Assembly: GCA_021787335.1 (NCBI GenBank)
Contig: JAJYMC010000043.1
Location: forward strand, 1 to 38,131
Source: Bacillota bacterium
Lineage (GTDB): Bacteria > Bacillota > Sulfobacillia > JAJYWN01 > JAJZPE01
Length of the DNA stretch: 38,131 nt
Direction: 5' to 3'
The position numbers were made by a program, and so were the translations under genes. The notes beneath the pieces were generated by a model. It saw only the letters and a program-made list of their open reading frames with translations, had not been told where the DNA came from and searched no databases. The first letter of the stretch is position 1; each line of letters begins with the position of its first letter. Below, in pieces: positions 8,178-16,338 of the stretch.

Positions 8178-10394
8178 CTACCCCTCTTCAACCCCGGGAG
8201 CCTTGGACCAGCCGACCGGGACTTCCCGCCCTAAGCGGAGTGAATCCAGAACGCGAAAGGTGGTCAGGGTGGCCAGGACCGCCTCCTCAAGAGGAATGGG
8301 CGTCGGTCGGCCGTTATTGATCGCTTGGAGGAGGGCCTCAAGTTCGCTCTTCTGGCCCTTGTCCTTGACGGGCGACCGCCAGACGGAGGTCCGCCCGTTC
8401 TCCGTGTACCGGGCACGGCGGAAATCCTCGAGGATGAACGTCCGGCCGGCCCCGTGAACTTCAAGATACTCCTTGGCCACGGCCTTATCCCCATTGGCGA
8501 AGTAAAGAATCGTGCCCACGGAGCCATCGGCAAAGCGGATGGTGATGCTCACGGTGTCGTCTTGACCGGCCACCGCCGCGGCGAAGACCGAGACGGGCTC
8601 GGACCCGCACAAGTACTGCAACAGGTCCACGAAGTGGCAGGCTTCGCCGATAATGCGGCCCCCACCCTCCTCGGGGTCCTGGGTCCAATGGGACGCCGGC
8701 ACAGCTCCCGCGTTGACCCGATAGACCATCGCCAGCGGCCGGGCGTGGCCACGGAACTTGTCGCTCGCCATTTGGATGAGCGGGGCGAATCGGCGGTTGA
8801 ACCCGACCATCAGGTGCCGGCCCGCCTGTCCGGCCGCGTCGACCACCAACCGGAGGCCCTCCTCGTCGATGGCCAGCGGTTTCTCCACAAATACATGCTT
8901 GCCGGCCCGCAGGGCGGCCACGGCCAGGGCGGCGTGGGAATCATGCCGCGTCGCGATGACGGCCAGCTGAACCCGATCGTCCCCGATGACCTCCCGGACA
9001 TCGGTGGCCGAGAATTCGAAGCCGAACCGCTCCGCCGCGTGCCGGGCGCTGAGCCCGCGGGACGTGCCGACCCCGATCAGCCGCGCGGCGTCGTTGGCCT
9101 TCAGCATCGGGAGGAGGACCTGCCGGGCATAGTTGCCGGCCCCGATGAGGCCGACCCCAACGCGGCCCCCGGCCCCCGTCGCGGCCGGGGCCCTGTCCGT
9201 CCAGGTCCCCGGTCTCTTGACTTGATCCACTTCCCCCCGCGGCATCCGACGCCGCAGGTCTGGTTCGGCGGGATAGGTGAGGACCACGCCGAGGTAAGGT
9301 TCCTTGGCCGCCCCGCCGATCAAAGCATAGCCCTTGTCGGCCTCGGCGATGGAGAAGCGGTGAGTGATGAGGCGGGCCGGGGTCACCTTCCCTTCGGCCA
9401 CGAGTTGCAGGAAGGTCTCCATGTTCCGCTGTTCGGTGAACGGGACGTAGGCATACGGGTAATCGATGCCGTGCTCCTCGTAGGTCGGGTCGTAACGTCC
9501 CGGCCCATAGGACCGCGACACCCTGAGGTCAAGCTCTTTCTGGTAGTAAGTCCGGCGGGGCACGTCGAGGCGAACGTCGCCCACGGCCACGACTCGGCCC
9601 TTCAAGCGCGACCATTCGCCGGCCAGCTCCACCGGCTCATTGCTCGGGGTTGCCGCAGCGATGATCACCGCGTCGGCCCCGTGTCGCTCGGTGAATTTGG
9701 CGACCGCTTCGGCGGCAGCCGTGGACGGGGTCAGCTCGTGGGCCCCGTCGGCCCCAAGTTCGCGGGCCAAGGCGACACGATTCGGATTCGGGTCGAAGCC
9801 GAGGACCCGGCAGCCGGATGCTTTCAGCAGCTGCACCGTCAGGAGCCCGATGAGGCCGAGCCCCAGGACGACGACCCGCTCGCCCACGCGGACGTCGGCG
9901 ACCCGTAGACCCTGCAGGGCCACAGCCCCGAGGGTAGCGAAGGCGGCATCCTCGAAAGGAACGTCGCCTGGGACGCGGACGGCCAGGTTTCTTGGAACGG
10001 CCACGACCTCCGCGTGGGAGGCGTATCCGGCGCCGGCGCAGGCAACCCTATCCCCGACTCCGCAACCATCAACCGCTGTCCCGGCCTCGAGGACCAGGCC
10101 GGCCGAACTGTATCCCAGGGACAGAGGAACGTCAAGCCTCGCCTGGACCACTTGGTACGCGTGGAGCAACCCGTCGGCCCGGACCTTATCGACCACCTGC
10201 CTGACCAGGTCCGGGCGGCTCCGCGCCTTCTGCAGGAGGCTCTCCTGGCCGAACCTGACCGCCGCCCCCTCCGTCCCCGGACTGATCACGGAGGCCCGGG
10301 TGTGGACCAGAACGTATCCCGGCCGGCACGTCGGCGCGGCGACATCCGCGACGGATATGACTCCGGAACGGTAGTCCTCGGTGACCTGTTTCAC
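8178..10394 (-). CDS. Bi-domain oxidoreductase: MDR dehydrogenase fused to Gfo/Idh/MocA
   Basis: A natural fusion of about 738 residues. The N-terminal half is a medium-chain dehydrogenase: a GroES-like domain (SVISPGTEG, LGYSSAGLV, VGDRVACAGAGYASHAE) followed by a Rossmann domain with VVLGLGLIGLLTVQLL. The C-terminal half is a Gfo/Idh/MocA oxidoreductase: GLIGAGNYA, HDSHAALAVAAL, the EKPLA motif, and GGGRIIGEACHFVDLLQYL, the usual substrate-site region. GTG 10394 has GAGGAGG 8 nt upstream. A longer frame to 10469 would run into the upstream gene. This architecture recurs beside heparinase II/III genes in exopolysaccharide loci. It probably oxidises or reduces sugar nucleotides, but the reaction is not established. 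It lacks the structural-zinc Cys cluster of classical ADHs, as far as I can see. Confidence 0.92.
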   Translation of the reverse strand: MKQVTEDYRSGVISVADVAAPTCRPGYVLVHTRASVISPGTEGAAVRFGQESLLQKARSRPDLVRQVVDKVRADGLLHAYQVVQARLDVPLSLGYSSAGLVLEAGTAVDGCGVGDRVACAGAGYASHAEVVAVPRNLAVRVPGDVPFEDAAFATLGAVALQGLRVADVRVGERVVVLGLGLIGLLTVQLLKASGCRVLGFDPNPNRVALARELGADGAHELTPSTAAAEAVAKFTERHGADAVIIAAATPSNEPVELAGEWSRLKGRVVAVGDVRLDVPRRTYYQKELDLRVSRSYGPGRYDPTYEEHGIDYPYAYVPFTEQRNMETFLQLVAEGKVTPARLITHRFSIAEADKGYALIGGAAKEPYLGVVLTYPAEPDLRRRMPRGEVDQVKRPGTWTDRAPAATGAGGRVGVGLIGAGNYARQVLLPMLKANDAARLIGVGTSRGLSARHAAERFGFEFSATDVREVIGDDRVQLAVIATRHDSHAALAVAALRAGKHVFVEKPLAIDEEGLRLVVDAAGQAGRHLMVGFNRRFAPLIQMASDKFRGHARPLAMVYRVNAGAVPASHWTQDPEEGGGRIIGEACHFVDLLQYLCGSEPVSVFAAAVAGQDDTVSITIRFADGSVGTILYFANGDKAVAKEYLEVHGAGRTFILEDFRRARYTENGRTSVWRSPVKDKGQKSELEALLQAINNGRPTPIPLEEAVLATLTTFRVLDSLRLGREVPVGWSKAPGVEEG

Positions 10395-10426
10395 GTCCCG
10401 CACCTCCTCGCCGGGCGAACGATTCG

Positions 10427-11206
10427 TCAACGTCCCCTCTTGGCGCCAAGACCCCTGAAGACGTACCACACGGAGCCGATCTTTTCGCGGAAGACGGTCG
10501 TGGTGACGCTCAGGGCGTCCGATTGTGGGACCCAGGCCAGGGCCCCCCCGGGCGAGCTGGCCATGTACGAGTCGGCCGGGATGCCCACGACCTTTGGGTA
10601 CAGCCTCCGGAACGCGGCCATGGCCCTGGGAAGGTGCCAGGCCGAGGTTACCAGACCGATGGTCTCCTCGGGGTCAACGCGGCCGAGTCTTGACAGTTCC
10701 AAGGGGTGCTCAAAGGTGTTCCGGGATCGGCATTCGGTGATGATGTTCGCCGGCGGGATCCCCATCTCGACCGCCAGGGCCTTCATCATGCTGACCATCC
10801 GGTCCGGTGCCGCGTCCTCGGTGAACCCCGACATGACCATCAGGCGCGCGCCGGTCTGTTTATAGGTCCGAACCCCCCTGACCACTCTCGAATACGTCGA
10901 GCCCACGAGATCATCCAGGTTCGGGTTCAGCCCTTTGAAGTAACCGCCGCCCAAGATGACCACCACCTCAAGCGGCCCGGGGTCCGAACTTCGCTCCGCC
11001 ACGTAAGGAGCCTCGAGGCTCCCGGCGAGCTTGACGGCCACGGCGGGAGAACTGGCCAACCATAACAGCAGCGTCCCCGACCAAAACAGACAGGCGCCGA
11101 CGCGACCGCGGGAGCCGAGCTTCCGCCATTCCAGAGCCAGGAGGATTCCCCCCGCGGTCAGGCCGGCTATGGCGATGAAAATTGGGGACAGCAGGGCCGC
11201 TACCAA
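10427..11206 (-). CDS. YdcF/SanA/ElyC-family membrane protein (DUF218)
   Basis: Two N-terminal hydrophobic segments (LLSPIFIAIAGLTAGGILLAL and a following LFWSGTLLLWLAS stretch) precede a soluble DUF218 domain. That domain has VVVILGGGYFKG, YSRVVRGVRTY, RLMVMSG, ECRSRNTFEHPLELS and the signature LVTSAWHLPRAMAAFRR. Relatives such as ElyC and SanA act in envelope biogenesis and possibly undecaprenyl-carrier metabolism. The biochemical role is not settled. The upstream oxidoreductase ends at 11221, inside a longer open frame. GGGAGG at about 11219-11214 best serves TTG 11206, so I chose that start; TTG 11212 or an overlapping upstream start remain possible. Confidence 0.82.
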   Translation of the reverse strand: MVAALLSPIFIAIAGLTAGGILLALEWRKLGSRGRVGACLFWSGTLLLWLASSPAVAVKLAGSLEAPYVAERSSDPGPLEVVVILGGGYFKGLNPNLDDLVGSTYSRVVRGVRTYKQTGARLMVMSGFTEDAAPDRMVSMMKALAVEMGIPPANIITECRSRNTFEHPLELSRLGRVDPEETIGLVTSAWHLPRAMAAFRRLYPKVVGIPADSYMASSPGGALAWVPQSDALSVTTTVFREKIGSVWYVFRGLGAKRGR

Positions 11207-11220
11207 GACCAAACCTCCCG

Positions 11221-12810
11221 CTAACGGATGCCAGCCGAGAGCTTGCCGACCAGTCTCTCCTGGAGGCCCAGGACCAATCGGGTTGAAACCGCGAAGGAAT
11301 GCGCCGAATCGCCTTCCCCTCCCTCGGCGATTCGACGGCACACGTCTTCGTACATGGTTCTGTAAGTATCAATCTTGTTGACCCTGAGGCTTCTGACGAC
11401 CGCGTTGCCCCTCTCCGCCGTGTAGGCTGACTCGTTGACGATCCGCACGGTCGCATCCCCCGCCCTCAACTCGACGTGATCCTGAACCCCGATGCGAGCG
11501 CTGCCGTGGTCGGTCAGGGCCATGGTGAAGAAAGCGCCGTTCTTCAGGCCGACGGTGCAGTTGAGGGTCCCGTCCCTGGCGGCCGCGATATCGAAGAACT
11601 CGACATCGGCATAGCCGTTCAGGAACAGGAAGTGGTCGAGCCAGTGCCAACCGTTGGAAACCAGACGGCTTCCCGAATTCGGCCAGCGGTACCAATGCAA
11701 CTCGGGTAATGGTACTTCAAACACGATGCAGTGGTACGATACCGGGTCCCCAGGATTGACACCCAGGTCCCGTAGGGCCAACCGGTTGAACGGAAGGTAC
11801 CGCTTGTGGAAGCAGGAAAACAGTCGCCCCTGGGAAGTGCGCATGGCGGCCAGCAACTGTTCCAACTGGCTTTCGTCCACGACCACGGGCTTCTCGACGA
11901 CCGCCCAGGCCCCCTGCTCAATAGCCCGGACGGCCAGGGGGCCATGGGTATGGTGGAAACCGGCCACCAACCAGACGTCGTAGTTCTCGTCGTCCCTGGG
12001 AACGGGGGAGGTATCCCAGGCCTTGTCGGCATCCTCTTTCAGGGGGAGCTGGGTAGGGTCGATCTCGTGGATGCAGTCCACGGACAGGCAAGGACGGACG
12101 TTCGGCAGGATGATGGTCTTCGCGTAGTTGCCGTATCCGAAGAGGACAGTGTGCGGAGGCCGCCGCGTGGGAGCGGGGCCGGACCGTCCCTTCGTCTCGG
12201 CCACGGGCCCGCGGTCGACGGGCAGGCTCCGGGCGCCTTCCCAAGGGGTCTGCCGGACCGCCGATAGCGCCCGGCCCAGGGTCTCGGCACAGCGTTCACG
12301 CTCAAAATGCCGCCCAGAATACCCGGACCACCCGGTCAGGGGTGCCCACCAACGGTCCGGAGCCGCCTCGTCAGCGTCCACCGGCAGGTGCAGGACGTGG
12401 TCGGAAGGCGCTTCGGGCTCCGCCAGCGGATCAACCTTCAGGAGCATCTCCTCCTGCAGGACGACCCGCTCCGCGCATGCCGGCTGACAGGGGGCGAGGA
12501 AGACCACCGTTTGGCCAAGGGGGAACTTGCTCTCGTCGGCGGACTCAATGACCCTGCCGAGGCCGCAAGAGACGTACTTCTCATTCCTGTACTTCTCGTG
12601 GTTCCGGGAAGCCACCTTGCGGAGCACGGCGGTGGGCCCGATCTCACGCAGGTAGTTCCATAAGAGCCTTGGGTCCTTTCGTCGCACGAAGTGCAGGCCC
12701 TCGATCTTCTCGAGGTTCCGACAGGCCAGCACCTCAAGCCGGTACTCGCCGGGGCCGCAGTGGTAATCGGGAAAGCCGTCTTTCCACTCCCGGCCGACCA
12801 TGATCTTCAT
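11221..12810 (-). CDS. Gfo/Idh/MocA oxidoreductase with a degenerate MDR-like N-terminal domain
   Basis: A protein of about 529 residues. The C-terminal two thirds is Gfo/Idh/MocA-like: HTVLFGYGNYAKT (nucleotide-binding), WLVAGFHHTHGPLA, AVVEKPVVVDESQ, SCFHKRYLPFNRLA and SNGWHWLDHFLFLNGY, which parallels the substrate motif of the neighbouring fusion protein. The first 200 residues resemble a GroES-like MDR domain (KYVSCGLGRVI, FPLGQTVVFL, ACAERVVL) without the MDR Rossmann half. It therefore looks like a paralogue of the gene at 8178-10394 that lost part of its MDR portion. AAGGG precedes ATG 12810 by 6 nt; ATG 12816 is the alternative. Its substrate is unknown. The Gly-Gly-Gly found in the partner is replaced by SNG, so activity may differ. 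Confidence 0.85.
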   Translation of the reverse strand: MKIMVGREWKDGFPDYHCGPGEYRLEVLACRNLEKIEGLHFVRRKDPRLLWNYLREIGPTAVLRKVASRNHEKYRNEKYVSCGLGRVIESADESKFPLGQTVVFLAPCQPACAERVVLQEEMLLKVDPLAEPEAPSDHVLHLPVDADEAAPDRWWAPLTGWSGYSGRHFERERCAETLGRALSAVRQTPWEGARSLPVDRGPVAETKGRSGPAPTRRPPHTVLFGYGNYAKTIILPNVRPCLSVDCIHEIDPTQLPLKEDADKAWDTSPVPRDDENYDVWLVAGFHHTHGPLAVRAIEQGAWAVVEKPVVVDESQLEQLLAAMRTSQGRLFSCFHKRYLPFNRLALRDLGVNPGDPVSYHCIVFEVPLPELHWYRWPNSGSRLVSNGWHWLDHFLFLNGYADVEFFDIAAARDGTLNCTVGLKNGAFFTMALTDHGSARIGVQDHVELRAGDATVRIVNESAYTAERGNAVVRSLRVNKIDTYRTMYEDVCRRIAEGGEGDSAHSFAVSTRLVLGLQERLVGKLSAGIR

Positions 12811-12861
12811 ATTCATCCCTTCTTGCGCGAGGAATCATCTGACGTTCTCTGGCTTGTTGCT

Positions 12862-13199
12862 CTACCGGGGCTCCGCGGATCCCGTCACCTTTCGGTTGTG
12901 CTTGTCCATCCAGTGCCCGAGGTCGCGGTGGTCCAAATGAACGAGGTCGTTCCTGAGCCAGCCCACCCCACCTTCCGCGACGGAGTGTTCGTTGGCCCAC
13001 GGCCCTCGCAACGAGCCAATCCGTGTTTGAAGAGGCGCAGGAGCCAGATCGGGCAGTAGCCTCCGTGCCTGAGCCACCGACCTATGAAGATGAAGCGCCG
13101 CCTGGCCATGAACCCCGCGTAGTGACCCAATCGATCTTGGTTGGCGAGGAGATCGCTCAGCTCCCTGGCAAAACCCCTTTCAGGACGGCCCCAACGTAC
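12862..13199 (-). pseudogene. 3' remnant of a WaaE/KdtX-like family 2 glycosyltransferase
   Basis: This stretch holds the C-terminal part of an LPS-core-type GT2. In one frame 13199-13000 reads FARELSD, then RRRFIFIGRWLRHGGY, then WLLRLFKHGLARCEG. This matches the family pattern in which a basic segment and a GRW-RHGG motif precede LRLF. After about 12999 the match continues in another frame as WANEHSVAEGGVGWL, then HLDHRDLGHWMDKHNR, ending at the stop at 12862. One single-base change (restoring a T to give CGT-TGG) joins the two. The first 120 or so residues, including the DxD region, are absent. The left junction falls where the GT4 gene at 13180 ends, so a deletion probably fused the two loci. 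It cannot encode an active enzyme. Confidence 0.78.
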
Positions 13200-14427
13200 G
13201 GGGTGAATCCGGGGACCTGACGGCCTGATGACCACGGCCTCTGAACAGCTCGTAACGTTCCACCAGAGCAGCCACAACGAAACTCGCAGCGAAGGACTCG
13301 CGCACCAGCTGGACGCCCGCGGTACCCATGGCCCGGCATAATGCTTCATCATCAAGCAACCGTTCCAAGGCGGCCGCAATCTGCTCCGCCACGGGATCGG
13401 TCACAAAGCCGGCACCTGCCTGGCTGACGTATCCCCATATGTCTACCCTGTTGGAAACCACCACCGGGAGTCCCGAGCCCATGGCCTCGACCACGGCCAC
13501 GCCGAAGTTCTCGTGGTATGAAGGCAGGGCGAAGATGTCGGCCTCCCGGAAGACGGCCCACTTCTCTTCCCCCGCCACCCTGCCAAGCATGGCGGTCCTG
13601 GCCTCCAGACCGTGCCTCCTGATCAGAGCTTTCACCTCGGCCTCGTAAGCACCTGCCCCTCCGCCGGCCAGAACGAAAGCGAAATCGTCCCGTCGGGCCG
13701 CCAGCCTGCCCAAGGCGGGCACCAGTTGATCCAGCCCCTTAACCGGGTCGAGCCGCGAGAGAAAGAGGATAATCTTCTTGCCCTTGAACTGCGGATAGCG
13801 AGACCTCAGCGCGGTAATCGCCTCGCCATGGGTTCGCGGGATGTCTACCGGCAACGGGGCCACGAAACCGGGGGCGAGCAGCCGAAGCGAGGCCGCGGTC
13901 TCCATTTCGGGCTGGGATGTGAAGTGAAGGGCGGCCGCGCGGCCGAGGTCGAGCTTGGCCAACGTGCGTAGGTAAACCCACTTGCGGACCCTTGACCCCA
14001 GCACCGTCAGTCGGTTGGTCAGATAACCCTTGCTTAGGCTGGTCGGATCCAGAGAACCGTGAGGAGAGAGGATGTAAGGTACACCGTGGCGCCAGCACCA
14101 ATAGGCGGCCGCCGTCGTTGGGAACAGGAAGACCGAGTGGATGTGGACGATGTCGAAATCTTTGACCTTGCTTCGGAGGGCGAGCGCCATGGCCCTCGAA
14201 TAGCACCATCTCCGAGGTCTGCCGGTCGGGTAGTACCACACCTCGGCCCCGTCCATCTCGATGGGCTGCCCTAGCGGTACATCAAGGGTGCCGGATCCGT
14301 CCACATTCGTGGTCATGACGGCCACCTGATGCCCCTGTCTGGCCTGCTCCCGCATCAGATGGTGGACGGCATGGATGGGGCCACCATACCGCGCCGCGAA
14401 GCTCGGGATGACGTGCAGTATTCTCAG
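13180..14427 (-). CDS. Glycosyltransferase family 4 with a CTG start
   Basis: A GT4 enzyme of 415 residues. The frame encodes LRILHVIPSFAARYGGP upstream of the first ATG (14355), a classic GT4 N-terminus with the acceptor/nucleotide Gly-Gly loop, so the true start lies upstream. The only initiator-like codon is CTG at 14427-14425. It overlaps the preceding TGA and has GGAGGGGGAG 5 nt before it. Later motifs are HIHSVFLFP, SPHGSLDP, FLSRLDPVKGLDQL, LAGGGAG and the SYHENFGVAVVEAMGSGLPVV donor site. The last 12-18 residues after YELFRG look like read-through into the GT2 remnant, consistent with a deletion junction near 13215-13190. The donor sugar is not predictable. Confidence 0.88.
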   Translation of the reverse strand: MRILHVIPSFAARYGGPIHAVHHLMREQARQGHQVAVMTTNVDGSGTLDVPLGQPIEMDGAEVWYYPTGRPRRWCYSRAMALALRSKVKDFDIVHIHSVFLFPTTAAAYWCWRHGVPYILSPHGSLDPTSLSKGYLTNRLTVLGSRVRKWVYLRTLAKLDLGRAAALHFTSQPEMETAASLRLLAPGFVAPLPVDIPRTHGEAITALRSRYPQFKGKKIILFLSRLDPVKGLDQLVPALGRLAARRDDFAFVLAGGGAGAYEAEVKALIRRHGLEARTAMLGRVAGEEKWAVFREADIFALPSYHENFGVAVVEAMGSGLPVVVSNRVDIWGYVSQAGAGFVTDPVAEQIAAALERLLDDEALCRAMGTAGVQLVRESFAASFVVAALVERYELFRGRGHQAVRSPDSPRTLGPS

Positions 14428-15482
14428 GGTTTCTCCCCCTCCCTGGGCCCGTCCCGGTTCGGGAAAGCCGGTTGCCTCGCCCTTTCAACCCGCTGGCGGA
14501 CCAGTCGGTTGAACGGGTTGCCGTCGTGGGCCTCGATCTCCCCCGGGAGGCGGTATGGTGTGCCGGAAAGGCCGGCCTTGAAGTGATAAATGCCCGGCGG
14601 GGTGAGGACCGGGTCCATCCCGCCAAGGTCGAGCCAGCGATAGCCAAGGGCCTTCAGTTCGGCGATGGCCCGCCAGAGGAGCAGATGTCCGGCGTTTACC
14701 GCCCGACCCTCGGCCCCAACGACGCCCGCGACGTACTCGCCGGTGTCGCCGTATCTGGCGATGAGGATGGCGCCCAGAAGCTGTCCTTCACGCAGGCAAC
14801 TGAAAACCAGCATCTTATCGTTTGGCCCGGAGCAGTCCTGGAGCCGGAAGAGTAGGTCTGGCGTGACGCTGGTCCGAAATACCCGGTCCGCCAGCATTCG
14901 CTCGTAGGCCTCAAGAAAGGCACCGAAGCCGGGTTCATCGATCCCGGACCTAACTTCCAGGCCCGACCTTTCAGCCTTACTGACACAATTCCGCCATTTC
15001 CGCTGAAGACCTGCACGCAAGGTCTCGAAGGTGCCCGACAGGTCCAAGCGGGCGGAGGCCCAGCCAGAAGCCGCCAGGACCGGCCGATAACCGGCCATCG
15101 CCAAGACCGCCGGGGCCATCACTCCGTCGCCCGACGGCAAGGCGACCCTGAGGTACATGTGCCGTGCCTCCACCCAGTGACGGCGGAGCTCTCTCAGCAC
15201 CGCCGGGAGCAGTGGCTGGCCGCCATCCTGCGGCCTCAGGAGGGGTCCCCGGTTGACCCACACCAGACCCCCTGGCACCAACGGCAACCGGCGAATGAGG
15301 GCCTGGACCGTCCCGACCACGCGTTCGTCGTCGAGGAAGACGGCTCTCCAGGCCTTCCACGGCCCGGTACGGGTCTTGGCCTCCCCATACGCCCAGGTCT
15401 GCAGGAGGTTCAGACCTTCGAACCCGGATAAGGCGGCGCTCCATTCTTCCTGTGAGAAATCCCTGACCACCAAGTGCACCAT
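14424..15482 (-). CDS. FemAB/GNAT-like acyltransferase
   Basis: A 352-residue protein with a double-GNAT organisation like FemA/FemB-type aminoacyltransferases and the FemAB-like proteins of exopolysaccharide loci. Visible segments: NLLQTWAYGEAK near the N-terminus, a basic linker LQRKWRNCVSKAERSGLEVR around the middle, then FSCLREGQLLGAILIARYGD, AGHLLLWRAIAELKALGYRWLDLGGMD and the terminal YHFKAGLSG. The LGG-D and Y-FK-G motifs are typical of the second GNAT domain. In capsule and exosortase-linked clusters such proteins are thought to transfer acyl or aminoacyl groups to a glycan or lipid intermediate. The acceptor here is unknown. GGAG lies 7 nt before ATG 15482. The stop overlaps the CTG start of the next gene. 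Confidence 0.85.
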   Translation of the reverse strand: MVHLVVRDFSQEEWSAALSGFEGLNLLQTWAYGEAKTRTGPWKAWRAVFLDDERVVGTVQALIRRLPLVPGGLVWVNRGPLLRPQDGGQPLLPAVLRELRRHWVEARHMYLRVALPSGDGVMAPAVLAMAGYRPVLAASGWASARLDLSGTFETLRAGLQRKWRNCVSKAERSGLEVRSGIDEPGFGAFLEAYERMLADRVFRTSVTPDLLFRLQDCSGPNDKMLVFSCLREGQLLGAILIARYGDTGEYVAGVVGAEGRAVNAGHLLLWRAIAELKALGYRWLDLGGMDPVLTPPGIYHFKAGLSGTPYRLPGEIEAHDGNPFNRLVRQRVERARQPAFPNRDGPREGEKP

Positions 15483-15486
15483 GGGT

Positions 15487-16338
15487 CTACTCCGCGTTCC
15501 CGGCGGCCGGTGGCGCGCGCCGCCGGTCGCGGGATGTCGCCCCGATATTCATGTAGCAGTAGGCGCCCTCAAGCTTGCGCCGGAAGACCTCGAGGGAGTC
15601 CCCGGGGTATACAGGGACGCGCTTCATGGTCATGAGGCGCCGCAGCAAATGGTGCATCCACCAGCCGCCCGCGCAGGCGGACGTGTAGCCGACCTCCCGT
15701 GCGATGTCCACCGTCCTCTCGTCGAACCGGCACCACGGGTAGGCAAGGTCGCGGACGGGAACTCCGAGACGTTGTTCGAGGGCGTCCTTGGACGCCGCGA
15801 GTTCCGCCCGGACCGTCGCCGGCGGGAGATTCAAGAGGTCGGCGTGAGTCAGGGTATGACTGCCAAATTCTAGCCCGGCCCGGCTCAATTCCTGCATTTC
15901 GCCCCACCCGAGCAGCCGGCGGCTCTCCGGGTCGGCCGAAGACCAGACCGCTTGTGCCCCGGCGAACCCCGGCACGGCGAAGACCGTGGCCGGAATCCGG
16001 TGCTCCTGGAGCACCGGGAAGGCGTTGGCGAGCAGGTTCCGGTAGCCGTCGTCGAAGGTGACCACGGCCCAATCGGTGGGGCCTTTGTGCCCCGCCCGCA
16101 CGGCCTCGACGGCCAGCGACAGGGGCACAACAGTGTACCGTTGACTGAGGTAGGCCATCTGCGCGGCGAACGCGGCCCGGCCGGCTTGGTCGGGGCCGGG
16201 GCGTTCAGCCACGCCATGGTAGAGCAAGACCGGGACCCGAAGGCCAGTCAGGTCCGCGCCACTAAGCACGAGCCGGCCCAGCCCGGACCAGTGCACGGCC
16301 GAAGCCAGCCCATCCTTGATCAATCCCCGCGCCCTCAC
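15487..16338 (-). CDS. Polysaccharide deacetylase (NodB homology domain)
   Basis: A carbohydrate esterase family 4 protein that removes N- or O-acetyl groups from glycans. The NodB motifs are clear: VPVLLYHGV, VVTFDDGYRN (motif 1, catalytic base and metal Asp), FGSHTLTHADLLNL (motif 2, H-x3-H metal ligands) and LAYPWCRFDERTV (motif 3). It is about 283 residues from GTG 16338, which overlaps the polymerase stop as GTGA. TTG 16323, with GAGGG 8 nt upstream, is an equally good start. An N-terminal hydrophobic patch (LASAVHWSGLGRLVL) is short and not a convincing signal peptide, so action on a lipid-linked intermediate in the cytoplasm or at the membrane is possible. A longer frame to 16479 has no family similarity. 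Confidence 0.92.
   Translation of the reverse strand: MRARGLIKDGLASAVHWSGLGRLVLSGADLTGLRVPVLLYHGVAERPGPDQAGRAAFAAQMAYLSQRYTVVPLSLAVEAVRAGHKGPTDWAVVTFDDGYRNLLANAFPVLQEHRIPATVFAVPGFAGAQAVWSSADPESRRLLGWGEMQELSRAGLEFGSHTLTHADLLNLPPATVRAELAASKDALEQRLGVPVRDLAYPWCRFDERTVDIAREVGYTSACAGGWWMHHLLRRLMTMKRVPVYPGDSLEVFRRKLEGAYCYMNIGATSRDRRRAPPAAGNAE

Noticed and set aside
6955-8457. 500-codon plus-strand open frame
   Set aside because: Antisense shadow of the UDP-sugar dehydrogenase and the end of the bi-domain oxidoreductase; composition is a mirror of a GC-rich gene and there are no motifs.
8325-9908. 527-codon plus-strand open frame
   Set aside because: Antisense shadow of the bi-domain oxidoreductase, which has complete family motifs.
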